Shown: positions 47,594 to 56,357 of the stretch, piece by piece
How positions within the stretch are numbered: the first letter of the stretch is position 1
Layout: each line of letters begins with the position of its first letter
NCBI RefSeq assembly: GCF_011038645.2
Contig: NZ_CP064955.1
Coordinates: 186,001 to 250,000 of the forward strand
DNA from: Corynebacterium qintianiae
Lineage (GTDB): Bacteria; Actinomycetota; Actinomycetes; Mycobacteriales; Mycobacteriaceae
Direction of reading: 5' to 3'
DNA: 64,000 bases
Notes under the pieces: model-generated
Seen by the model: only the letters and a program-made list of their open reading frames with translations
Told to the model about the DNA's origin: nothing
The model's database searches: none
Translations under genes and position numbers: made by a program

Positions 47594-48460
47594 GTGGACA
47601 CCGTGGATAACTCAAAGACCCTGGACGGGGCGGAGCCGCTGAGCTCCGACCTCGGCAAAATCGCCGTCATCGGCGGAGGCAACATCGGAGAGGCCCTCAT
47701 CGCTGGGCTGCTGAAGGCGGGGGTGGAGCCGACCTCCATCTTCGCCACGAACCGCAGCCCGGAGCGCTCGTCCGAGCTCGCGCAGCGCTATGGAATCCTC
47801 ACCGGCAGTGACAATGTGGAGGCGGTCACAGACGCCAGCATGTGCTTCCTGTGCGTCAAACCCGCGCAAATACTCGAGGTTATCGAAGAGGTCAGCGACA
47901 CGGTTGCGCGCCACGACGAATCCACCGCGATCGTCTCCATGGCGGCGGGCATCACCTTGGCCGCGATTGAGGGTGCCGTATCCGCCGCGGGGACCCCGCT
48001 GTTCCGCGTCATGCCGAACACGCCCATGCTGGTGGGCAGGGGAGTGCACGTTGTGGCGAGCAGCCGCTTCGTCGATGAAGAAAAACGCGCGCAGGTTCTC
48101 GGCGTCTTGGCGGCGACGGGCCGCGTCGTGGAGGTGCCCGAGAGGCTGATCGACGCCGCTACCGCCGTTTCCGGTTCCGGCCCGGCGTACTTCTTTCTGC
48201 TGACCGAGGCGCTTGTCGACGCCGGGGTGTCCCTCGGCCTGCCCCGGGATGTGGCGCAAGAGCTGGCGGCGGCCACCGCGTCGGGTGCGGGCGAGATGCT
48301 GATGGAGGGGACGTCCCCGGCGCAGCTTCGCCACGCCGTGTGTTCCCCGGCGGGAACGACGGTGGCGGCGGTGCGCGAGCTCGAGGAGTCGGGGCTCAGG
48401 GGCGCGCTGTACCGCGCGACGGAGGCCGCGGCCGCCCGCTCCGCTGAACTGGGCGAATAA
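47594..48460 (+). CDS. proC: pyrroline-5-carboxylate reductase
   Basis: 288 codons from GTG (an internal GTG at codon 4 is also possible). Rossmann motif IAVIGGGNIGEALIAGL, CVKPAQILE, MPNTPMLVGRG and the C-terminal signature PAYFFLLTEALVDAGVSLGLPRD, LRHAVCSPAGTT. Reduces pyrroline-5-carboxylate to proline. The ~20-residue N-terminal leader is longer than usual. 36 bp after the preceding gene. Confidence 0.95.
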   Translation: MDTVDNSKTLDGAEPLSSDLGKIAVIGGGNIGEALIAGLLKAGVEPTSIFATNRSPERSSELAQRYGILTGSDNVEAVTDASMCFLCVKPAQILEVIEEVSDTVARHDESTAIVSMAAGITLAAIEGAVSAAGTPLFRVMPNTPMLVGRGVHVVASSRFVDEEKRAQVLGVLAATGRVVEVPERLIDAATAVSGSGPAYFFLLTEALVDAGVSLGLPRDVAQELAAATASGAGEMLMEGTSPAQLRHAVCSPAGTTVAAVRELEESGLRGALYRATEAAAARSAELGE

Positions 48461-48628
48461 TGTACGCCCCACTGTTCACACGCGTAGCGTTAGCTTCACT
48501 GCCAGAACTCGAGCATTTTCTCGGCGCTTAAGTCGCAACCTGCCCACGTTTCACGCTAGTCTGGGTGGAGCACGTGCGTGATCGTCCTGTGGGAGGGGAA
48601 GCCTACAGCGCGACCGTGCTGAAGGGTT

Positions 48629-48829
48629 ATGAAATTTATGGCTAATGAAGAAAAGGGAAAGTTCCTTACAGTCGCCGAGGTTGCCGAGATCATGCGCGTC
48701 TCCAAGATGACGGTTTACCGTCTGGTGCACGCTGGTGATTTGCCTGCCGTCCGTGTGGGCCGTTCGTTCCGCGTGAACGAGCGCGCTGTTAGCGAGTACC
48801 TCGATTCCTCGGTGTACAACGTGGGTTAG
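48629..48829 (+). CDS. BldC-type MerR-like DNA-binding protein
   Basis: 66 codons from ATG 48629 (or 63 from ATG 48638; GAAGGG upstream favours the first). A single helix-turn-helix with wing: FLTVAEVAEIMRVSKMTVYRLVHAGDLPAVRVGRSFRVNERAVSEYL, the excisionase/BldC group of small actinobacterial regulators. In Streptomyces BldC controls developmental genes; here the targets are unknown. Monocistronic with a strong terminator. Confidence 0.9.
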   Translation: MKFMANEEKGKFLTVAEVAEIMRVSKMTVYRLVHAGDLPAVRVGRSFRVNERAVSEYLDSSVYNVG

Positions 48830-48843
48830 CTTCTCGTCCTGAC

Positions 48844-48900
48844 CGCTCCGGCACGTGCCGCGCCTCCTTCGTGGGGTGCGGCGGGTGCCGGAGCGTTTTT
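48844..48900 (+). terminator. rho-independent terminator of the BldC-type gene
   Basis: CGCTCCGGCAC / GTGCCGGAGCG, 11-bp perfect stem with an inner GC-rich hairpin, followed by TTTTT at 48896-48900. Confidence 0.93.
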
Positions 48901-49072
48901 GGTGGCGCTGGGGGCCCGCTGTATGCTGTTAGGCATTCGTGCCAGCGTGCGGATGAGTTGTGCGGGTCCCCCGAGAGTGCACCTCGTTGAGGTCCCTGCG
49001 CTTGATAGCTCGAGCGCTCCGCTCATGCCCGCTGGCAGGTATGTACATACAACTAGGAAACGAGGAAGCCAC

Positions 49073-49174
49073 ATGGGTTCAGTCATCAAGAAGCGTCGCA
49101 AGCGCATGTCGAAGAAGAAGCACCGCAAGATGCTGCGCCGCACCCGCGTTCAGCGTCGCAAGCTCGGCAAGTAG
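49073..49174 (+). CDS. ribosomal protein bS22 (AURKAIP1/COX24 family), 33 aa
   Basis: Encodes [19 protein letters not shown] followed by a second basic cluster, ending RRKLGK; 33 residues, almost only Lys, Arg, Met and Leu. This is the small actinobacterial protein found in mycobacterial 30S subunits (bS22). ATG with GAGG 7 nt upstream. Its own terminator follows. Such genes are often missed because of length. Confidence 0.93.
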   Translation: MGSVIKKRRKRMSKKKHRKMLRRTRVQRRKLGK

Positions 49175-49198
49175 TCCGTTCGGACGAAAGCCGGCTCC

Positions 49199-49228
49199 AA
49201 GGCCTGCGCCCTAACGGGTGCGGGCCTT
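49199..49228. terminator. hairpin terminator between bS22 and the convergent HAD gene
   Basis: AAGGCCTGCGCCC / GGGTGCGGGCCTT with loop TAAC and two mismatches; it overlaps the last codons of the minus-strand gene and can serve both. Confidence 0.75.
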
Positions 49229-50248
49229 TCGCGTTCTCCAGAGTGCCCATGCGCCGGCGCAGACGGTGGCCGCGCAGACCGCGGGCAGGGCCGCCTTGCG
49301 CATCGAGCGGTAGTCACGAATCTCCCACCCCTGCGCCTGGGCGTGCCTGCGCAGCGCTCTGTCCGGGTTAATTGCCACGGGTGTGCCCACCATGGACAGC
49401 ATGGGGATGTCGTTGATGCTGTCCGAGTAAGCGGTGCACTGAGCGAGATCGAGTTGTTGGAGAGCGGCCAGGGCAGCCACGGCGTGCCGTTTGCCGGGGC
49501 CGTGCAGGATGTCGCCCACGAGCCGGCCGGTGAACACACCGCCCTCGTCTTCGGCGACGGTGCCCAGCGCGCCCGTGAACCCCAGGCGGGCGGCGAGCGC
49601 CTGGCCGATCTGCACCGGTGTCGCCGACACCAGCCACACCTGCTGCCCAGCCGCGAGGTGCATCTGCGCCAGCTCCAGGGTCGCCTCGAAGGCGCGGTCG
49701 AGGATCTGGTGGTCAACGATGTCGTCGGCAAGCTCGAGCAGATCGCTGACCTTTTTGCCGCGGGCAAGGCCGAGGGCGTGTTCGCGGCCGCTGGCGATGT
49801 CGGAGGCTTTCTCAGATCCCATGAGGCGGTAGCGCAGCTGCTTGGTCAGGCCGGGCAGTAGCTCGCGCAGCGTGATCAGGCGCTTCTTAGCCAGCCCGCG
49901 GCCGAGCAGGACAAGCGAGGAGCCCTGGATCAGCGTGTTGTCGATGTCGAAGAATGCCGCGGCTTCCGCGTCCTGCGGCACGTCGGGATCCGGTTGGGTG
50001 ACCTTCGCCGAGCCTGCGGTGGCAAAGGCCCCACCCACCGTGTCTACGCCGAGGTTGAAGTCGTCGATGCTCAGCCCGAACGTCTCCTCGATGGCCGCGG
50101 CCGCGGCTGCTTGGCCGGCGGCGCGCTGCGCGGCGTCATCAAGCGGGGGCATCGCGAGATCCTCCAGGAACCGTCGCACGTTACCCTGCGAGGCCGACCA
50201 CTGCGCGAGAAACTCCCTGCCTGGGCGGTGCGCGGAGTCCGCGTTCAT
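49211..50248 (-). CDS. HAD-IB family phosphatase with C-terminal hydrophobic tail
   Basis: 345 codons. The HAD motif I is AAFFDIDNTLIQGSS near residue 97, motif II VWLVSATPVQIG, motif III-IV GFTGALGT... AYSDSINDIPML. This is the SerB-like HAD-IB group that also includes the phosphatase domain of some acyltransferases. About 75 N-terminal residues have no motif. A C-terminal ALPAVCAATVCAGAWALW segment followed by RTRKARTR suggests a membrane tether. Substrate unknown. Confidence 0.88.
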   Translation of the reverse strand: MNADSAHRPGREFLAQWSASQGNVRRFLEDLAMPPLDDAAQRAAGQAAAAAAIEETFGLSIDDFNLGVDTVGGAFATAGSAKVTQPDPDVPQDAEAAAFFDIDNTLIQGSSLVLLGRGLAKKRLITLRELLPGLTKQLRYRLMGSEKASDIASGREHALGLARGKKVSDLLELADDIVDHQILDRAFEATLELAQMHLAAGQQVWLVSATPVQIGQALAARLGFTGALGTVAEDEGGVFTGRLVGDILHGPGKRHAVAALAALQQLDLAQCTAYSDSINDIPMLSMVGTPVAINPDRALRRHAQAQGWEIRDYRSMRKAALPAVCAATVCAGAWALWRTRKARTR

Positions 50249-50333
50249 AGTGGTGTCAGCCTTTCATCGGGGGCAGAGTAGCGTTAACAACCGTACCGCG
50301 AGAACGTCTGGGAGGGGTCTTGGGAGGATGACT

Positions 50334-50570
50334 GTGAAAAGGGTCGAGCTAATGGTCCGCGCCACATGCGGGTCTTGCGACCGCGTCGCACGCCAGATAA
50401 CTCCGGTCGTCGCCGCGGCCGGTTCGCGGCTCGAGCTTGTCGACGTCGACTGCGACCCGGATCTGGCCGCCGAGTACGGCGACCGCGTGCCCGTCGTCGT
50501 CATCGACGGCGAAGAGTTCGCCTGCTGGGAAGTGGACGACGCTGACCTCGCCGCCGAACTGGTGGAGTAG
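50334..50570 (+). CDS. thioredoxin-fold (glutaredoxin-like) protein
   Basis: 78 codons from GTG 50334, chosen because GGAGG (50323-50327) is 6 nt upstream; the ATG at 50328 would touch the ribosome site. Motif RATCGSCDRVAR (CxxC) followed by a cis-Pro in DRVPVVVIDGEEF. Likely a small disulfide reductase of the DUF836/glutaredoxin-like group. Precedes hemA by 50 bp, as in C. glutamicum. Confidence 0.88.
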   Translation: MKRVELMVRATCGSCDRVARQITPVVAAAGSRLELVDVDCDPDLAAEYGDRVPVVVIDGEEFACWEVDDADLAAELVE

Positions 50571-50619
50571 CTGGGTTATCCTTTAGTTTGATATCGAGAC
50601 TGTTTCCGGAGGAGTTTGT

Positions 50620-51942
50620 GTGAGTGTTCTCGTCGTAGGGATGTCCCATCGCTCGGCGCCCGTCGCTCTGCTGGAGCGCCTCAGCATGGACGACTCCGTC
50701 CAGACGGAGACGACGACGGCCCTGGTGAGCCAGCCTTCGCTGTCTGAGGCGATGATCATCTCCACCTGCAACCGGCTCGAGGTGTACGCCGTGACCAACT
50801 CCTTCCACTCCGGTGTGGAGGATGTCCTGAACGTGCTGGCAGAAACCTCCGGCGTGGAGGAGGCGGAATTACGCTCCTACCTCTACGTCCGCTACGCGGA
50901 CGCCGCGGCGGAGCACATGATGACCGTAGCCTCGGGCCTCGACTCGATGGTGGTGGGTGAGCAGCAGATCATCGGGCAGGTTCGTGCCAGCTACCAAGAT
51001 GCGACCTACCGCGGCACGGTGGGCCCGGGCCTGCATTCCTTGGCGCAGTCCGCCCTGCACACCGGCAAACGCGTGCACACCGAAACCGACATCGATGACG
51101 CCGGCGCCTCGATGGTCACCCTCGCCCTCGACGAGGCGATGGACATCATGGACATCGACTCCTTCGCAGGAAAGACGGCACTGGTCCTCGGTGCCGGCGC
51201 CATGGCGTCGCTTGCCGCCACGCACCTGGGTAAGCGCGGAGTTAACAACCTGATCATCGCCAACCGCACCCGCTCGCGGGCCGAGCGCCTCGCCGAGCAC
51301 TCCCGCGAGGCCGGGGTTCCCGCTGAAGTGGTGGATTTCAACGCCCGCGCCGGGGCTCTCGCGCGTGTGGACATCGCGGTGTCCGCCACCGCCAGCGACG
51401 AGTTCACCATCACAGCCGAGGACATCTCCGGGCCCGTGATGCTGGCGGACCTTTCACTGCCGCGCGACATCGACGACGCCGTGGTGGAGCGCGACGGCGT
51501 GCATCTGGTCAACATTGAATACCTGCACGAGCGCATGCGCGAGGGTGACAGCAAGGACTCGCGCTCGCGTCAGGCCGCCGAAGCTATCGTGGCCGAGGAA
51601 GTGAGCAACTTCAGCTCCCGGCAGCGCGTGCGCGAGGTCGGCCCCGCGGTGGCGCAGCTGCGCAAGGCCGCCAGCGCGGTCACCGACGGGGAGCTCGAAC
51701 GGCTGCGCACCCGCGTCCCCGACCTGAGCGAGGACGATTTCGAGCAAGTTTCCCGCGCGGTTCGCAGGGTCGTCGACAAGATCTTGCACACCCCGACGGT
51801 GAAGATCAAAGAGCTCGCGGCGACGGCGGAAACCGTGAGCGTGGAAACGGCTATTGAAGAGCTCTTCGGGCTCGGGCGCAGTTCAGTCGCCATCGACGCC
51901 CAGCGGCTGCCCCGGCTGAGCGAGATAACAGACGAGACCTAA
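50620..51942 (+). CDS. hemA: glutamyl-tRNA reductase
   Basis: 440 codons from GTG with GGAGG 8 nt upstream. Catalytic Cys in MIISTCNRLEVYAV, SGLDSMVVGEQQIIGQVR and the NADPH site VLGAGAMASLAATHL are present, with a C-terminal dimerisation helix. Reduces Glu-tRNA to glutamate-1-semialdehyde, the committed step of haem synthesis; hemL in the same cluster does the next. First gene of the hem series. Confidence 0.96.
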   Translation: MSVLVVGMSHRSAPVALLERLSMDDSVQTETTTALVSQPSLSEAMIISTCNRLEVYAVTNSFHSGVEDVLNVLAETSGVEEAELRSYLYVRYADAAAEHMMTVASGLDSMVVGEQQIIGQVRASYQDATYRGTVGPGLHSLAQSALHTGKRVHTETDIDDAGASMVTLALDEAMDIMDIDSFAGKTALVLGAGAMASLAATHLGKRGVNNLIIANRTRSRAERLAEHSREAGVPAEVVDFNARAGALARVDIAVSATASDEFTITAEDISGPVMLADLSLPRDIDDAVVERDGVHLVNIEYLHERMREGDSKDSRSRQAAEAIVAEEVSNFSSRQRVREVGPAVAQLRKAASAVTDGELERLRTRVPDLSEDDFEQVSRAVRRVVDKILHTPTVKIKELAATAETVSVETAIEELFGLGRSSVAIDAQRLPRLSEITDET

Positions 51943-51951
51943 GGACATCAC

Positions 51952-52866
51952 ATGCTGCAAATCGGAACCCGCGGGTCACACCTGGCGACGACCCAGGCGG
52001 GCCATGTCCGCGACGCGATCATCGCCGGCGGCCACGACGCCGAGCTGAAGATCGTCACCACCCCCGGTGACCTGTCCCAGGCGCCTGTGGAGCGTATTGG
52101 TGTCGGGGTGTTCACGTCCGCGCTGCGTGACGCCCTGTTCACCGGCGCAGTGGACATAGCGGTGCACTCTTTCAAGGACCTGCCCACCGCCGATGAGCCA
52201 CGCGCCCACATCATCGTGCCCGAGCGCGAGGACAACCGGGAAGCGCTCATCGCCCGCGACGGCATGACGCTCGCGGACCTGCCGGAAGGGGCCCGCGTGG
52301 GTACTTCCGCCCCGCGCCGTGTCTCCCAGCTCAGGGCGATGCGCTCCGACCTGGACATCCGCCCGTTGCGCGGCAACATCGAGTCCCGCATGGGCCGCGT
52401 CACCAGCGGTGAGCTCGACGCCATCGTGCTCGCCTACGCGGGCCTCGCTCGCGCCGGGCGTGGCGAGCGCGCCACCCAGCTTTTCGACGCCTCGGTGTTC
52501 ATGCCCGCACCCGCGCAGGGCGCGCTGGCCGTCGAGTGCCGCAGCGACGACGTGGTTACTCGCGTCGTACTCGACCCGCTGATGAGCAACGTCAGCGCGC
52601 TGCAGGTTGCCGCGGAACGACACGTACTGGCCACGCTCGAGGCAGGTTGCACCGCCCCCGTCGCCGCCCACGCGGTTGTCGACGGAGGCCAGATGGTGCT
52701 GCGTGCGGGCGTGTTTGCGCTCGACGGATCCCGGCAGCTGGTGGAGAGCGCCACGCTCGCGATTCCCGACGTCGACGACCTGGCGGCGCGCGAAGAGGCG
52801 CGCGGCCTCGGGCGGCAGCTCGCCGCCCGGCTTCTCGACGGCGGCGCCGCGGAGCTCATGGCATAG
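51952..52866 (+). CDS. hemC: porphobilinogen deaminase (hydroxymethylbilane synthase)
   Basis: 304 codons. [55 protein letters not shown] and the dipyrromethane-cofactor Cys in [13 protein letters not shown]. Polymerises four porphobilinogens. 9 bp after hemA; a large hairpin region separates it from hemD. Confidence 0.96.
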   Translation: MLQIGTRGSHLATTQAGHVRDAIIAGGHDAELKIVTTPGDLSQAPVERIGVGVFTSALRDALFTGAVDIAVHSFKDLPTADEPRAHIIVPEREDNREALIARDGMTLADLPEGARVGTSAPRRVSQLRAMRSDLDIRPLRGNIESRMGRVTSGELDAIVLAYAGLARAGRGERATQLFDASVFMPAPAQGALAVECRSDDVVTRVVLDPLMSNVSALQVAAERHVLATLEAGCTAPVAAHAVVDGGQMVLRAGVFALDGSRQLVESATLAIPDVDDLAAREEARGLGRQLAARLLDGGAAELMA

Positions 52867-52935
52867 AGGGCTCGGGGTGCCGGGTTTTTGTTTCCCGGCC
52901 CATTCACTTTAAGGTGTAACTACCATACGCCGAAA

Positions 52936-52984
52936 TATCCCGGAGCATGCGGGGCCCGTGTAGTGGGCCCCTGCTGCCGGGATA
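52936..52984. promoter_or_regulatory. large nested hairpin between hemC and hemD
   Basis: Outer arms TATCCCGGAGCA / TGCT-G-CCGGGATA pair over 12 bp with one bulge; inner arms GGGGCCC / GGGCCCC pair perfectly around loop GTGTAGT, with a 3-nt bulge on the left. No T run follows, so it may be a processing or leader structure rather than a simple terminator. Confidence 0.65.
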
Positions 52985-53014
52985 CGCTTACGCCCTTTGA
53001 GAGATGAACCTTTT

Positions 53015-54721
53015 ATGACTCTGCCCTCCACCACGCCCCAGCCGGGGAAGATCATCTTCGTCGGCGCAGGCCCGGGCAACCCCGATCTACTCACTATCCG
53101 CGCGCGCGAGGTGATGGAATCCAATTCTATCGCCGTGGTCGACCCCGATGTCCTTCAGGGTGTGCGCGACGTCGTGGGCTCCAAGCTCCCTGTGCCGAAG
53201 GCGAAAGTGAAGGAGGCCAACGAGCGCTACGAGCAGATGTGCGCCGAGGCGCGCGAGGCCGGTGCGCGCCGGAAGCCGCCGCGGCCTGCGGACCCCACCG
53301 CCGCCGAAATTGAGGAGGTCGGGATGTCTGGTGCAGGTATCGTCGACATTCTCAAGGACGGGTTGGACAAGGCCGCCGCCTCGATCGAGCGCGGCGAGGC
53401 CGGAGACGGCGACGTGGTTCGTCTCGTCTGCGGGAACCCCTTGACCCGCGACTCGGTCAAGGAGGAGATCTCCGCCGTGGCCGCCGCCGGTTTGGAATTC
53501 CAGGTGGTGCCCGGCATGTCGCTGCCGTCGACGGTGCCTTCGTTCGCGGGCATCGCGCTCGGATCGACTTACACCGAGGCGGACCTGACCAACGAGCCCG
53601 TCGACTGGGACCAGCTGGCCCACGCCCCGCAGCCCCTGGTGCTTCAGGCGCTCGCCGAGCATCTCCCGGTGATCGCGGCGGAACTCACGGCCCGCGGTTT
53701 CTCCCCGTCGGCGTCGTTGACGGTGACCACCAACGGCACCACTCGTCTGCAGCGCACGTTTGACGCAACGCTAGAGACCATCGGCAAGATCGACGCTGAC
53801 CTGGACGGCAATCTCGTCGTCACCATCGGCACTGCCGTGGACGACCGCAACAAGTACTCCTGGTGGGAGAACCGCCCGCTGTACGGCTGGCGCGTTCTCG
53901 TGCCGCGCGCGAAGGAGCAGGCCGGCCCGATGAACGCGCGCCTGTCCACCTACGGCGCGATCCCGCAGTCGGTGCCGACCATTTCGATGGAGCCGCCCCG
54001 CAACCCGGCGCAGATGGACCGCGCCATCAAGGGCATCGTCGAGGGCCGTTACCAGTGGATCGTGTTCACCTCCACCAACGCGGTTGATTCAGTGTGGGAC
54101 AAGTTCGAGGAACTCGGGCTCGACGCCCGTTCGTTCGCCGGGGTCCACCTCGCTGCAGTGGGGCAGAAGACCGGTGACGCGCTGCGTGCCCGCGGCATGT
54201 TCCCGGAGCTCATCCCGCACCGCACGAAGCAGAACGCGCACGGCCTCGTTGAGATCTTCCCCGAGTACGTCGAGGATATCGACCCCGTCTCTCGGGTGCT
54301 GCTGCCGCGCGCCGACCTGGGCACGGACGTGCTCGTCGACGGCTTGGTCGACCTCGGATGGGAGGTCGACGACGTTGTCGCCTACCGCACCGTGCGCGCG
54401 GCCCCGCCGCCGTTGGAGGTGCGAGACATGATCAAGTCCGGCGGTTTCGACGCGGTGTGTTTCACCTCGGCGTCTACGGTGAAGAACCTCGTGGGTATCG
54501 CGGGCAAGCCGCACCAGCGCACGATCATCGCCGCAATCGGACCAATGGCGGCCGCCGAGGCGCGCGAGCAGGGCCTGCGTGTCGACGTCATTCCCGAGGT
54601 CGCCGACGTTGCCTCGCTTGTCGACGCCCTCGCGGACCACGTCGCCGGTCTACGCGCCACCGGCCAGCTCCCGCCGCCGCGCAAGAAGCGCCGCGTGCGC
54701 CGCAAGGCCGTCGGAGAGTAG
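53015..54721 (+). CDS. hemD: HemD: uroporphyrinogen-III synthase fused to a CysG/SUMT-like N-terminal domain
   Basis: 568 codons from ATG 53015 (open upstream without a good start). N-terminal methyltransferase-like domain (FVGAGPGNPDLLTIRAREVME, VVRLVCGNPLTRDS, VVPGMSLPS), followed from about residue 290 by uroporphyrinogen-III synthase (GWRVLVPRAKEQAG, VFTSTNAVD, FTSASTVKNLV, AAIGPMAA). The size is like mycobacterial HemD fusions (about 565 aa). In SUMT the RLxxGDPxxxG loop is usual; here it is RLVCGNPLT, so methyltransferase activity is uncertain. Cyclises hydroxymethylbilane. Ends in a Lys/Arg-rich tail. Confidence 0.93.
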   Translation: MTLPSTTPQPGKIIFVGAGPGNPDLLTIRAREVMESNSIAVVDPDVLQGVRDVVGSKLPVPKAKVKEANERYEQMCAEAREAGARRKPPRPADPTAAEIEEVGMSGAGIVDILKDGLDKAAASIERGEAGDGDVVRLVCGNPLTRDSVKEEISAVAAAGLEFQVVPGMSLPSTVPSFAGIALGSTYTEADLTNEPVDWDQLAHAPQPLVLQALAEHLPVIAAELTARGFSPSASLTVTTNGTTRLQRTFDATLETIGKIDADLDGNLVVTIGTAVDDRNKYSWWENRPLYGWRVLVPRAKEQAGPMNARLSTYGAIPQSVPTISMEPPRNPAQMDRAIKGIVEGRYQWIVFTSTNAVDSVWDKFEELGLDARSFAGVHLAAVGQKTGDALRARGMFPELIPHRTKQNAHGLVEIFPEYVEDIDPVSRVLLPRADLGTDVLVDGLVDLGWEVDDVVAYRTVRAAPPPLEVRDMIKSGGFDAVCFTSASTVKNLVGIAGKPHQRTIIAAIGPMAAAEAREQGLRVDVIPEVADVASLVDALADHVAGLRATGQLPPPRKKRRVRRKAVGE

Positions 54722-54738
54722 GGCTTAGACTGGGCGCT

Positions 54739-55737
54739 GTGTCTATTTACGAAATCAGCCGCCGTCCTCGCCGTTTGCGCACCACTTCCGCGATGCGGGA
54801 GCTGGTGGCGGAGACGAGGGTGTCCGCCAGCGACCTGATCTATCCGATGTTCGTCGCAGATGGGTTGGACGGGAAACGCGAGATCACCTCCATGCCGGGC
54901 CAGTACCAGCACACGCTGGACTCGCTGAAGGCTGGCGCCCACGACGCCCTGGAGGCCGGCGTGCGGTGTATCGACTTGTTCGGCGTGCCAATCGACTCGG
55001 ACAAGGACGCCACGGGTTCCGTGGCCTGGGCCGAGGACGGTGTACTCAACCGCGGCATCCGCGCCCTGCGCGAGGAGTTCGGCGACGACCTCATCGTTAT
55101 GGCGGACACTTGCCTGGATGAGTTCACCGACCACGGTCACTGCGGGGTACTGGGAACGGACGCACAGGGCGCGGAGGTCGTGCTCAACGACGCCACCCTT
55201 GAGGGCTACACCAGGATGGCCGTCGCCCAAGCCCGCGCCGGGGCCCATGTGGTAAGCCCGTCGGGGATGATGGACGGCCAGGTCGCCGCAATCCGCCGCG
55301 CGCTTGACGCCGAGGGTTTCACCGGGGTGTCCATCATGGCATACTCCGCCAAGTACGCCTCGGCGTTCTTCGGGCCTTTCCGTGAGGCCGTGGGGTCGTC
55401 GCTAAGCGGCGACCGCCGCACCTACCAGCAGGATCCCGCGAACCTGCGTGAATCGCTGTTGGAGGCCCAGCTCGACATCGACGAAGGCGCGGACTTTGTC
55501 ATGGTCAAGCCAGCGATGGCGTACCTCGACGTGGTGGCGAAAATCGCCGAGTTCTCGCCCGTGCCCGTCGCGGCGTACCAGGTGTCCGGCGAGTACGCGA
55601 TGATCCAGGCTGCGGGCCGCAACGGCTGGGTGGATTTGGAGGCGACGATGATGGAGTCGCTGACCTCGATCAAGCGCGCGGGCGCCCAACAGATTCTGAC
55701 CTACTTCGCGGTCGACGCCGCAAGGAGGCTGCGATGA
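54739..55737 (+). CDS. hemB: porphobilinogen synthase (delta-aminolevulinate dehydratase)
   Basis: 332 codons from GTG 54739. The frame is open far upstream in hemD, but the family start IYEISRRPRRLRTT fixes the region. MADTCLDEFTDHGHCG (metal-site region), MAYSAKYASAFFGPFREA and VMVKPAMAYLD provide the two catalytic Lys. Condenses two 5-aminolevulinates to porphobilinogen. The stop overlaps the next ATG (ATGA). Confidence 0.95.
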   Translation: MSIYEISRRPRRLRTTSAMRELVAETRVSASDLIYPMFVADGLDGKREITSMPGQYQHTLDSLKAGAHDALEAGVRCIDLFGVPIDSDKDATGSVAWAEDGVLNRGIRALREEFGDDLIVMADTCLDEFTDHGHCGVLGTDAQGAEVVLNDATLEGYTRMAVAQARAGAHVVSPSGMMDGQVAAIRRALDAEGFTGVSIMAYSAKYASAFFGPFREAVGSSLSGDRRTYQQDPANLRESLLEAQLDIDEGADFVMVKPAMAYLDVVAKIAEFSPVPVAAYQVSGEYAMIQAAGRNGWVDLEATMMESLTSIKRAGAQQILTYFAVDAARRLR

Positions 55738-56351
55738 CGTCGATTCCGCCGCTGGCTCCCCCAAAACCCGAAAAACCCGAAAAACCCGAAAACCCCGGCA
55801 GCGCCAGCCACGTCGGACCTGCCGGAGGGGAGCGTAGGCCCCCCGAAGCTCTGCGCTACCTGCTGGGGTGCTGGGCCGTGATGGTGTTCGGCGAGCTGGT
55901 GCACCAGCTTGTCAACGCCGTTGGCCTCGTTATCGAGCCGTCTGCGCTCAAGCAAGCCGCAGCCGACGCCGCGCGAGAGCGCGGTGAGGACGTCTCCGAC
56001 GCCCTCATCACCGTGAGCACGTACACCTCGATCGCGATGATGACGCTGTTCCAGCTGGCCATCATCGCGTTGCTGGCGTTCGCGCTGGGTGCGGTGGCCC
56101 GCCGGAAGGAGTGGGCTGAAACCGCCAAGCGCCTGTTCACCGTGTTCTCTGTATTTTTCGTGCTGCGCACCATTTTCGTCGTGCTCGCCCCGTCGGCCGT
56201 GGCCGGAGCTTCCCAGCTCCCTGTCGCGTTCGTCGCGGTGCTGGGGATCATCCAGATCGTCGTCGGTGTGGCGGGCGGGTGCGGCCTGATCTACGCTTCC
56301 CGGAAGGAAGTGCAGGAAGCGTTGAGCTTCGAGAGCAAGAAGGACGGGTAG
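55734..56351 (+). CDS. membrane protein in the hem cluster, with Pro-Glu-Lys repeat tip
   Basis: 205 codons, ATG overlapping the hemB stop. Cytoplasmic tip with KPEKPEKPENP, then four hydrophobic helices (WAVMVFGELVHQLVNAVGLV, IAMMTLFQLAIIALLAFALG, LFTVFSVFFVLRTIFVVLAPSAVAG, VAFVAVLGIIQIVVGVAGGCGLIY). No catalytic motif. It lies in one unit with the next membrane gene and the degenerate P-type ATPase; a shared membrane complex is possible but unproven. Confidence 0.75.
   Translation: MTSIPPLAPPKPEKPEKPENPGSASHVGPAGGERRPPEALRYLLGCWAVMVFGELVHQLVNAVGLVIEPSALKQAAADAARERGEDVSDALITVSTYTSIAMMTLFQLAIIALLAFALGAVARRKEWAETAKRLFTVFSVFFVLRTIFVVLAPSAVAGASQLPVAFVAVLGIIQIVVGVAGGCGLIYASRKEVQEALSFESKKDG
55763..55789 (+). 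repeat. three tandem copies of a 9-bp unit (AAAACCCGA)
   Basis: Perfect triplicate of AAAACCCGA coding for part of KPEKPEKPE. Copy-number change would alter the protein in 3-residue steps without breaking the frame. Confidence 0.85.
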
Positions 56352-56357
56352 GCCCAG

